Positions 55,701 through 64,000 of a stretch of 64,000 bases of DNA are shown one piece after another. The notes beneath the pieces are model-generated. The model saw nothing but the letters and a program-made list of their open reading frames with translations. It ran no database searches and had not been told where the DNA came from. Position 1 is the first letter of the stretch; each line of letters starts with the position of its first letter. The DNA is taken from positions 13,996,001-14,060,000 of the forward strand of contig JAVTVX010000010.1 in the NCBI GenBank assembly GCA_033439265.1, given 5' to 3'. Source of the DNA: Dillenia suffruticosa (taxonomy: Eukaryota > Streptophyta > Magnoliopsida > Dilleniales > Dilleniaceae). Made by a program: the position numbers and the translations under genes.

Positions 55701-58308
55701 CATAAGATATAATTCTTATTATATAAATCATGTCAAAATCTGTAAGTGTTGTCTTATCCTACCCGGACTGGGTAAATTCCACGGTCCAGTTCAAAGGTTG
55801 CTTTATCTTACCAGTCCGGGCCAATTGCCATCCCTACATCTAAACCATACACGTGTCTCACATGAGCAATATCTACCCTATAGAGATTGGTGATCCCATC
55901 TTATGACTTGGAATGGGTTGGCGACTATTTTATAATGCTGATCGACACCACTAACATTTCACATGGTAAATGTGCATGGTTAGGATGTAAAGATGGCAAT
56001 GGCCCAAGCCAAGTGAGCTACAAGAGTTAAATCATGCCCACACGGGTATTCTGAGTAGAGCGGGATTACCCTGTTCTACCTGATTTTATAAACTTTCCTG
56101 CTTAATTCATAGCAAATGAATAGTGCAACTATCATTTCCCTGTTGATGGTGTAATGATGGTGTTTTTCATCCAAAGGGAACAACGCAGATGCTTAGACTG
56201 CTTTTTGGAATGTAATGCACTATCTTGCATGGTTGCAGTTTTATCAACAAGAAGCTCAATACAGTCACCTCTTTCCAGTATTTCTCAATGTTACCCACCA
56301 TGATAGTGCACAACTGAACATCAACGCACACAATACAGATTTTAGATTAAAACTACTGCAACCTCTGGACGTAAGAGGTCATTGTAAAAGATCGGTTTCA
56401 TTATATCTCTCTGTAGAAACAATCCAACTTCAAGACAATTCAGATGAAAGTAAAAATGAAGTTAATCTTTTATACATAGAACATATTAGAAGAATTCCTT
56501 GAAACAAGAAGAATTATGAATAATGTAAAAGAGACCCACAAGATATGGATATATTGAACTACTGAAGATACAGGCACAAGAAAATCATCTTCCTCCTGGT
56601 GTAATTATGTCATAAAACCGGTTATCAAATTAAGAAATGAAAGAAACAATCAAATTCTGGAAGAACAATTGAGTCAATTTTTGTAATTCAAATGAAATAT
56701 TAAAATAGATCAATGTAGATACATAGCCTTGTTGAATGCAATGCTTCAAAGATGTAGACATTTTTGCACGAGAATTCCGGTTAGCTACTTTCCATGAAAC
56801 CACATAAGATAAAGTCCTTAGCTGGACAGGATGCAAATAAAACATCTAGTAAATCATGCTAGAACTTCTGTGCCTAATAGAAAAGAAGAAACCCTAGTTA
56901 CATATACAAGCATGAACTATTGCTTTCAAAAAAAGATGTATGGGGTTGGATAAGATAGATATTTACCTCACCAACTTCACCCCTCACACGGTTGAGAGTA
57001 TCAGCACTTGGATTACTGGAAAAAAATTCCATTTGCTGATGCAAGACTCTAGAAAATTCATCATTCATTGCATAAGCAGGTGCATGGTGGGCAACTCTTC
57101 CATAATTTTTCATGAATCTCATGTGTATATCCTCCAAATATGAGAAAGGTATTCTCCCTGGATTATAACACCAAAAGAAAATTTCATGCATATGAATTTC
57201 AAACACAACATTAATAGTACCACAAAAAGGTGAAGTTTGAGCGTAAAAATCAAGATGCTCAAAAAGTTCATAGATGGGCGTGAGCAAACTTTGGACTTTG
57301 GCTTTATTTTCACATACTTTACCCAATAGTCTAACAAAATTCTCCCCTCCATTTAACTTAGAAATGAATCTGCCTATGGTTATACACAATTGCATCTATA
57401 AGACTTTTAGCAATGAGTTTAGAATCAAGGTTGATGCTTAGAGACTGTTCTTATTGTCAGTGCGGGAGCACTGTTTAAGTCTAATGTTTTCTGTCCCATG
57501 TTCTTCACTGGATTGTCAGCTCAATAACATGCCACAGACAGAAATAAATACATTGATTGCTTCAGAAGCATTTTTTCAACCCAGCTGAAATTGCACAACA
57601 CTTCTAAATGACTGTTTCCGTGTTGGTCACAATTTTTAGATACGAGATAATATAACATTTTGCAGCTCATACTAGTGTAACAAATTTATAACTTTCCTGT
57701 GTTGTCATGTCCCATGTACTGAGTCGTGTTCATGATATGTAGTCTGAAATGCAATATAGCAATAACCAAACTAAGAGAAAAGGACTTCTGGAATCAAGGA
57801 ATTCCCTCAAGTTGCCAATTGTATGTTTGTGTCTGAACCTATATATTACCACACAAAATGTTGGCTCTAGAATCGACAACCCCCCCCCCCAACCCAAGTA
57901 CTGAATAAACTCAATTTTGTCCCCATTTCGAGAATTCTACGCTTGGAACCCAAACTTTGTAAATCACATCCAAAACAAAATTTAGCGATGTTGAACATAT
58001 AACATTGGAGACTCATACACCATGACAACTAAACAAAGCAATTAGGGTTCCAAAGTCTCCCTAATTAACCACATGATCATAATGCCTTTGATTTCCACAA
58101 TATGGAACTTACTTTTTTGATCAATTCAAATTCCATTATTCACTTCAGCAATCATATTCCCTAGCAAAAAAGCACAGAGTTCGAAACCAATTCCAATTTG
58201 TTCAGCTTGGTTGTTCAATCACTAAAATTCCCAAAAACTAGAAACGATGAATTAAACCCCAAACCTAAAAACCTCAGAAACATAACAATCGCACCTAAAA
58301 AGATAAAT

Positions 58309-58344
<36 letters not shown>

Positions 58345-58565
58345 AGACTTCCGAAGGTGTCGTTGGCCATACAGAGGAAAATGAGGCCATCGGATCTCAG
58401 AATGTGAAAGATGTAGCGATCTTGAGAGAAGCAGAGTCTGGCATCGGCTTCTGCTGGCAACTTCTCTAGAATACGGCGAGCGACGGCTCCAGTATTGCCG
58501 GAAACTGCACTGAACTCTGATAGAACTACCGTCCCTCTTGCCACCACAGCATATAGAATCGCCAT
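52775..58565 (-). CDS. VAMP714: R-SNARE of the plant VAMP71 group (VAMP714-like)
   Basis: A longin-type vesicle SNARE that pairs with Q-SNAREs in membrane fusion. Four exons: 58349-58565, 56967-57157, 54890-55053 and 52775-52865, all in phase, 220 residues (Arabidopsis about 221). The longin domain spans about 1-120 (MAILYAVVARGTVVLSEFSA; FSYLEDIHMRFMKNYG; YAMNDEFSRVLHQQMEFFS). The R-SNARE helix is about 130-188 with the central layer Arg in ERGDRIELLVDKT, then KRLRHALWMKN. A single C-terminal membrane anchor (LLTVLIVVLLYIIIA) follows, with lumenal tail CCGGITLPSCRS. The TLPSC tail and exon order favour VAMP714 over VAMP711-713, which serve the vacuole (family knowledge). Intron 2 holds a decayed copy of exon 3; intron 3 holds a SINE. 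Confidence 0.93.
54258..54431 (+). mobile_element. tRNA-derived SINE in VAMP714 intron 3
   Basis: The head has AGCACGGCGATTACTGCACC and CTAGAGGGAGAGAGTTTGAG (box-B-like AGTTTGAGTCC). The body is GTGGTTGTATAATGGGG, CCCAGTGTGTAGCCCTAGAA, and the element ends CATTGAACC-type CCCC-A(8). It differs from the other two SINE types in the window. It inserted opposite to the direction of VAMP714 transcription. Confidence 0.65.
56163..56765 (-). pseudogene. Decayed duplicate of VAMP714 exon 3 and flanking intron
   Basis: Matches 54900-55515, which holds the real exon 3 and adjacent intron sequence, in the same orientation about 1.26 kb away inside intron 2. The copy of the exon (to about 56313) keeps an AG acceptor. 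It has lost one T in the stretch encoding the SNARE helix, so it is frameshifted, and the duplication stops before the donor site. It is unlikely to be spliced into a functional SNARE. Confidence 0.88.
58314..58339. repeat. (GA)n microsatellite in VAMP714 intron 1
   Basis: A perfect AG run starts about 10 bases after the first donor (58348). It gives a CT tract at the start of the intron in the transcript, as also seen in DCP1. Confidence 0.9.
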
Positions 58566-58850
58566 GTCTCTCTGTCTCTCTCTTCTTCGATCGAAGAGCT
58601 CAAGGTGTATGAATTATGCCCTAATGTTTTAAATTTGAGAGAGAGAGAGAAAGAGAGAGGAAAGGACGTGGAAGAGTATAGCCGGCAAGCTGATTTAGTA
58701 CCGGCGAGCTCACGCCCGTTTTTTTGGTTTGATGGTCTTGATAAACTCACCCAAAGGAGCACAAAAATCTCGTGATTCTCCCCAACAAAAATGTGACCGA
58801 ATGGCATGAGCCGAATAATATTTATTTTCTCATATTCTTATGTAATGGAC
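58566..58850 (-). promoter_or_regulatory. VAMP714 5' leader and proximal promoter
   Basis: CT-rich leader on the transcribed strand (GA-rich at 58638-58660 on +). No TATA box is obvious. Telo-box-like text GCCCTAATG lies near 58618. Confidence 0.35.
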
Positions 58851-60974
58851 TAACAGTATATTATATTATTTATTATTAACAAATATCATATATTTTAAAA
58901 ATATTTAAAAATTATAATATATCAAAATTAATTTATTTTTAAAAATATTTAATTTTTATTTCTATATGATAATATTTATTTCTATATTTATAACAATTAA
59001 TTTTATATAAATAAAAATATTATAATATTTTATTAAAATAATAGATTATTAAAGTTAAGTTCAAATTATTCCTAATATAATATCGGAACTCTTTTTACAA
59101 AAAGGTTATCCACACATCTGCACGGGCCTTAGATCCTGATCCGTTTTAGAAAAAGTGGGTCCATTCTAAAAAAAATGCTCTTTTGGATTACATAAAACAT
59201 GTATTCAACCACATCAATGTACGCATATTATTACTTTCAAATTTAAGCGATTGTTATTATAGCATATTGAATTTGAGAAGAATATTAAAAAATATCATAT
59301 ATTTTAAAATATTTTAAAAAATATATCATATGTCAATATGATATTAGAGTCAATGTCGGAATTAGAAATTTTATTAAAATAATGAACAATTAGAATTCAT
59401 ACTATTATATTGTTATTTATCTTTAATATGGTCTTAGAGTCATGTCTAAATTATTTCTAATAATTATTAATTTTAGCAACTAATTTTGTAAAAATTAAAG
59501 TTAAGTTCGATTAAAATATATTATTTTTTTTACTCCATAATATGTATTAACAATTATAAGTGATGGAGGTAGGTTTGCTCCACAAATACATGTTCCGTTG
59601 ATCAAAGTATGGAATTGGTACGATGAGGAGTTTTTGGGATCTTCATAATTAATGAGATCTGTAAATACCGTCGGAGGATGCTCCAACAAGAAGAATCCGA
59701 CACTCAAGTAAAAAAAAAAAAAGTGATTTTGAAAGAATAAAAAATAAACTAAGAGAAGTCGTAAAATAGCTATGGTGTTGTCTTTGTGTGAGAAATGTAA
59801 AATTCCTGAGAACGTATTTGACTCGTTAGCTATGCTTAATATATATAGCATACCTATATGGTAAATCTCATATGTATTTAGAAGTGTAAAAACATTAGTT
59901 TTATTGTAAATAGATTATTGAGAATTTTTTGAGATTATAGGGATTGTAATAAAAAAATTTTCAAAGATTAAGAGTCCAGCCAATTTAAGAAAGTTCAAGT
60001 TATTGCGGAGATTCATGCCTTATCGAGAGTGATTACTAAGATCCGTTTCCTTATCGAGGGGGATTCTTTTGAATGGGAGGTTCATATCCAATTAAAGAAG
60101 TTTTAAATTCATTAAAAATTTAGTTTTTTTAATGAATGATCTCAAGTTGTATTTATTGAAATGGAATGAACCTTCATGTATTAATTGGAATGTATTTGTC
60201 GAAAGATGGGATAATCGGAAAGCTCAGGAGTCAAGAGATAAGATAACCAAGATGTTAAGGAGTAGCCAATTTCTTGAGATAGTAACACTGAGAGAGACGA
60301 AAGACATAAGTTAGAGTGCTCGACTAGGAGGGTGCTTAGCCGAAAGACCGAGAACATGTTCGGTCGTTTACAAGCTATATGACCTAATGGGTTCAAGTGG
60401 TCTTGATTTTATGATAATGGATCATTAAATCATACATCGTCAATAAGTAAAATAGAATATAACAAAAATAATTTGTTAAAAAAATTTGAGACTTTATACG
60501 GATAAAAATAAAAAATTTATTTTTCTATATAAAAAAAGAAATCAATAGCTCGATAAGAAGAAAGGAAAAAAGAAAATAAATTTTGATAAATAACTCACAT
60601 TTCTCGGGGTGTTCATAGTGTACTACTTAATTATGCACATATATTTAGAACAGTCAAATTATAAAAACAATAAACTTTTTGTGCATCTCATGCCGTATTT
60701 AAAGGGTAAAAAAAGAATTTTCCCTGCAAAACTTTATATTATCCAAAAATAAAATCCAACTTAAATTAACAAAATGATCAAACCCAACATTCGATTACTA
60801 CTTCACTTGCTTGAAATTCAAAAGATTTCATGGAAAATCCCATATTCACTCTAATAACCAATTGAAAGATTAAGGCACAAATGTCTAACCAAACTCAATA
60901 ACCAAAAAAAATAATAAAAATAACTATAAAATAAGAAATTTAACCTTTTTATTATGTCTTTGAATGAATTTATA
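58851..60974. other. Very AT-rich intergenic DNA
   Basis: No gene recognised. The part 58850-59500 is extremely AT-rich. 59500-60420 is more balanced, and includes a 116-codon minus-strand frame (59501-59851) and repeats of TTATCGAG at 60020 and 60053. This could be decayed retrotransposon LTR sequence, but I saw no paired LTR. Confidence 0.45.
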
Positions 60975-61174
60975 ATATAACATAAGAATACCAACGCTTC
61001 ATTGGTCTAATGAGAAATGCACTAATACTCCACCTTAAGAATCGGGGTTTAAGTCTTAGTAGTCGTAAAAAACGACATTGGGAAATCTTCCTCTCGATTG
61101 GGATCCAGTTCGACCAAAATTAGTTAGAGTAAAACTCTGAATATTCGATGGTGGATCAAATTCAAAGGACAAAA

Positions 61175-61182
<8 letters not shown>
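60975..61182 (+). mobile_element. tRNA-derived SINE
   Basis: Box-A-like CGCTTCATTGGTCTAATGAG, box-B-like GGGGTTTAAGTC, body GGGATCCAGTTCGACCAAAA and TTAGTTAGAGTAAAACTC, then poly-A (61169-61180) running into (TA)n. Same family as 62062-62258, with the same strand orientation. Confidence 0.6.

Positions 61183-61216
<34 letters not shown>
61181..61216. repeat. (TA)n microsatellite
   Basis: About 18 TA units directly follow the poly-A tail of the SINE at 60975. This is a common origin for such repeats. Confidence 0.9.
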
Positions 61217-61220
<4 letters not shown>

Positions 61221-61430
61221 ATAATTGAAATTGTATCCTAAATCAACAACCAAACTGCAAAGTTAAAAACTTGCTTTACGACATTAACTCTCACTTACAG
61301 AACTTCCATATTTTTTTAAGGCAAGCACAACCCTTTTCGGTCTCTAGGACTAGGACACTTAGAAGTATATAACTCCAGATGATCAAATATGATAGACACG
61401 CTCGCGCAAACCTCTCCACATTCTTTTTAT

Positions 61431-61477
61431 CTGCACACGCACGCACGCACGCGCGCGCGCGCACACGCACACACACA
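61431..61477. repeat. Alternating CA/CG purine-pyrimidine tract
   Basis: A 47-base run of strictly alternating pyrimidine and purine, with CG-rich centre CGCGCGCGCGC and CA-rich flanks. It is bounded on both sides by the near-identical AAACCTCTCCA(C/T)ATTC. Confidence 0.92.
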
Positions 61478-61591
61478 AACCTCTCCATATTCCTTTTATA
61501 TGATATTATATAATTACATCAATTATAATTCAATTGGTACTATTCTCCTTTTTGTACGAAATTTCGAGTTCGTCAAAAAATTATTATATAA

Positions 61592-63605
61592 CTAAAAAAA
61601 TCGAGGTCCAAACTGTTGGTAGCCCAAGGAGCAATCTCCGGGATCAAGGAAGAGTGCAGACTGGGCAATAGGGTCCAAAACGGATTGGTTTAACCCAGCA
61701 GAAGATGGACCCACCCAAGTTTGATCAGCCATTGACATGGAATTAGCGTTGTCGACTGACCTAATGTCATGAATGCTGGACCTCTTTTTCTCTTTCTTAG
61801 CCGAGTTGAGTCGAAGATAGTATTTTTGGGCATGACTGGCCACTTGGGTTGGTGTTCTTGAAACGACAGCGTTTCTGGATATACTCCTCCAGTCTCCTTT
61901 TCCGTATCTCTGAAGTCCAATTAGAAATAGCCTGCTCGAAAAGCATCAAATCTATGTTAGAATCTTTCCATTGCATTTGAATTGAACCAAAAAGTAATTA
62001 AAAAAAAATGAAGAATTGAACCAAAAGGCCATGAAAACTTTTGGTTATTCTATCGCTATTCTGTAATACCAAAAGTTTAATCGACTCGGTGGAAAAAAAC
62101 TCTACATCTCTTAACCAAACGTTCATGTTCGAGCCTACTTGAGAACGGAAAAGATTATTTTGAGAGACATCTCTTTCTATAGGAGGTCCGACAATCAGAT
62201 CAACCCGAATTAATCGAAATAAAACTCTGGATACCGATGATTAAAGGACAAAAAAAATCACCATTCTATAATTAAAAAATAATAAAAATTTTTCAAATTT
62301 ATTTTAAAACATATATTATTAAATAATAAATCAACGTTTAATTGCTTCAATAATTAAACACCGATATTACTTTAAAAAATCTCATACTTCAAATAAATTT
62401 TACATTCAAATATTGTGTATGATAAAAACAAATATGGGAAGAGATTTATTTCTTAAGCGTCCAAATCATCTCGAACCGAATTTAATCAAATCAATCATTG
62501 AATAGCTTATTAAAAATAATAAAATAATAAAAAAATCTAATCGATCAAAAGATTAAAGATGGGTGGCTATAACAGATAAAGCGAGGCAAAGCAAAAATAA
62601 AATACCGACCATTAGGTAACACGTCATATGACATTCATGCATACGGTAAAATTTGCATACGAACTCTCAAGTGCTTAGCTTTGTCTCCTAATTATAATTC
62701 CTCCTTTACATTAAAAAAGCACATACACGTCAGCATCATATAACTATTAAGCGGGAATTAAAGAGAACAGTCGCAAAAGATTTAAACTCCTCATTTCTAA
62801 TAAAAGATTCGACTTTATATTTATTTTTCTTCTTAATTTCAAGAAAAAAATTACTTAGAAATAAAATGTCTTTTTTTGATTCAATGTTGAGAAATTGGCC
62901 TTTTCTTCTTTCTCCCCCCGCCCCCCCGGGGGGAATGCCCATTTGGTGCCTAAGCAATGAACTTAGGCCAAAAACATGGCACGTTCATACAAGTCAAAAC
63001 TCTTAGGTAACAAGACAACTCGTATCCACTTGGTGCCTAAGCAATGAACTTAGGCAGCCGGTCCATTTCCCATTTCCCAAATATGGATTCATCGAAACCC
63101 AGTTAACACTTTTACTTGCTTTGCCTATTTTGGGAATGCCCATTTACAACATGAGCCAGAAATCTAAATTTCCCAAATGAGAATTTTTTTTTTAAAAAAA
63201 AAAAAAAAGGGAAAAAAGAAAGACGAACCTGTGCTCTTCTTCGGTCCAAGGCACACCTTTTTTTCTCTCGGTTTCACCAACTTTCCTCTTAGACGACCCG
63301 AACGACACCTGACCTGAAGTACTCGACACGTGCGGTTGCGCTTGCTCCCAATTTGAATCCTCGTCCGCATAGCTGGGCAGCTCAACCCGACCCGAATCAA
63401 TCTCCAGCACATCATGAACTAAATCCTCGTAGTGTTGGCGAACCTCCAACGGAGTCTTCCCGGGTACCCGACTCGCAATATTTTCCCAACGATCGGGTGT
63501 ATTGGTCGGAAAGAGGACCAAAGCCTGCTCGAACAACTTGTCCTGAAGACGAGTCCACGGTGACTCCATAACCTCCTCCTCGCCAACTCTCCAGCTGCAG
63601 TACAT
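61592..63605 (-). CDS. Two-SANT MYB transcription factor (DIVARICATA/MYBS class)
   Basis: Two exons, 63229-63605 and 61592-61931, joined in phase across a 1.3-kb intron, give 238 residues. The N-terminal SANT domain (residues ~13-65) reads [44 protein letters not shown] Ser-rich linker follows, then the DNA-binding MYB repeat [48 protein letters not shown]. The normal SHAQKYF signature reads SHAQKYY here. Then comes RRSSIHDI-like [11 protein letters not shown], typical of the class. Such proteins bind TATCCA/I-box-like sites (family knowledge). ATG at 63605 or Met13 at 63569 could start; the TATA box lies only ~40 bases upstream of 63605, so the second ATG may be used. The target genes cannot be told from sequence. 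Confidence 0.9.
62062..62258 (+). mobile_element. tRNA-derived SINE in the MYB intron
   Basis: Box-A-like TTTAATCGACTCGGTGG, box-B-like ATGTTCGAGCCTA, body GAGAGACATCTCTTTCTATAG and CAACCCGAATTAATCG, then CTGGATACCGATGATT and an A tail. Same family as the copies at 19475 and 51765. Confidence 0.65.
62943..63055. repeat. 26-bp direct repeat in the MYB intron
   Basis: Identical 26-base units at 62943-62968 and 63030-63055, each starting TTGGTGCCTAAGCAATGAAC. The GGGAATGCCCATTT text also recurs at 62930 and 63130. Confidence 0.92.
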
Positions 63606-63700
63606 GACAAAATATTTTTGAGGATTGAGACGTGGATTTTGTGAATATATATAATTCGGTGGGGGGCGGGGCGGGGCGGGGGGAGGGAAGAAGTGAAGTG
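63606..63700 (-). promoter_or_regulatory. MYB core promoter: TATA box and G-rich tract
   Basis: On the minus strand a TATATATAATT-type TATA box lies at 63644-63653, 40 bases before the first ATG. Immediately upstream is a 28-base C-rich stretch (63661-63688; on the + strand G runs GGGGGG-C-GGGG-C-GGGG-C-GGGGGG-A-GGG). It fits a G-quadruplex consensus. Confidence 0.55.
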
Positions 63701-64000
63701 GATTACGTTTTCTTTGGGCTGTGAGATCTGCCTAGTCATCGAATTTTATCACGTTTAAATTTTTCTTTTTCCTAAAAAAATAAAAAAATTTGAAACTTTC
63801 ATTTTTGGAAGTTAGTGCATTACACGTGTACATCCTAAATGCCGGCGTTTGTGTGTTCGAGTGCCATTTCATTTTCTAATAATTTTCTTAGTCCATACAG
63901 CGCGTGGGTACTTCCAAAAAGAAAAAAAAAAACATATGCTATGCTTAGAGAATTGTCACCGCACCATGTTTACCGATAAAAGTTTTAGGGACGCTTGTTA
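63701..64000. other. Distal upstream sequence of the MYB gene
   Basis: No gene recognised. AT-rich, with GTGTTCGAGTGCC near 63852 that could be the box-B part of another SINE head, truncated by the window end. Confidence 0.35.

Noticed and set aside
56163-56315. Alternative (mutually exclusive) VAMP714 exon
   Set aside because: One-base deletion in the frame and no donor site at its end.
1-64000. CRISPR array, operon or prokaryotic-style defence system
   Set aside because: The window is clearly plant nuclear DNA; all repeats are microsatellites, tandem duplications or retroelements.

Overview
This is a 64 kb piece of plant nuclear chromosome, almost certainly from a core eudicot and probably a woody one (inference). 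The evidence is large introns with clean GT/AG borders, AT-rich intergenic DNA, many (GA)n/(CT)n microsatellites, telo-box-like AAACCCTA leaders, degenerate RTE-type LINEs and tRNA-derived SINEs, and genes found only in plants: a Casparian strip CASP, ELM1, a CYC-B-type lycopene cyclase, a plant longin VAMP7 and a SHAQKYF-class MYB. I cannot name the species from the sequence alone.

Layout. 1-3866 (-): DCP1 decapping activator, 3' end cut off by the window. 4.27-5.69 kb: dead RTE LINE. 7.1-14.2 kb (-): OTLD1-type OTU deubiquitinase, 8 coding exons plus a 5'-UTR intron; its second coding intron holds a long inverted repeat. 16.0-16.2 kb (+): relic of an acyl-activating enzyme. 19.0-20.0 kb (-): CASP gene with an apparent one-base frameshift. 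21.4-30.3 kb (-): ELM1, 10 exons, with a second dead RTE LINE in its last intron. 30.5-46.7 kb: gene-poor, made of local segmental duplications, SINEs and a broken fragment of an ALT-type 4HBT thioesterase. 46.8-48.0 kb (+): secreted proline-rich cell-wall protein. 49.3-51.0 kb (-): intronless lycopene beta-cyclase. 52.8-58.6 kb (-): VAMP714-type R-SNARE carrying a decayed duplicate of its exon 3. 61.6-63.6 kb (-): two-SANT MYB of the DIVARICATA/MYBS class.

The genes are independent housekeeping or developmental loci, not an operon or cluster. They cover mRNA turnover, chromatin deubiquitination, endodermal barrier, mitochondrial fission, cell wall, carotenoids, vesicle fusion and transcription. 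Seven of the eight apparently functional genes are on the minus strand. Exon borders below were derived by hand from splice consensus, reading-frame phase and recalled family sequences; the sums are in frame (OTLD1 535 aa, ELM1 425 aa, VAMP714 220 aa, MYB 238 aa). I found no convincing previously undescribed system. The most unusual structures are the 326-bp-arm inverted repeat in OTLD1, the frameshifted CASP, the exon duplication in VAMP714, and the thioesterase fragment sitting exactly between short direct repeats inside a duplicated block.
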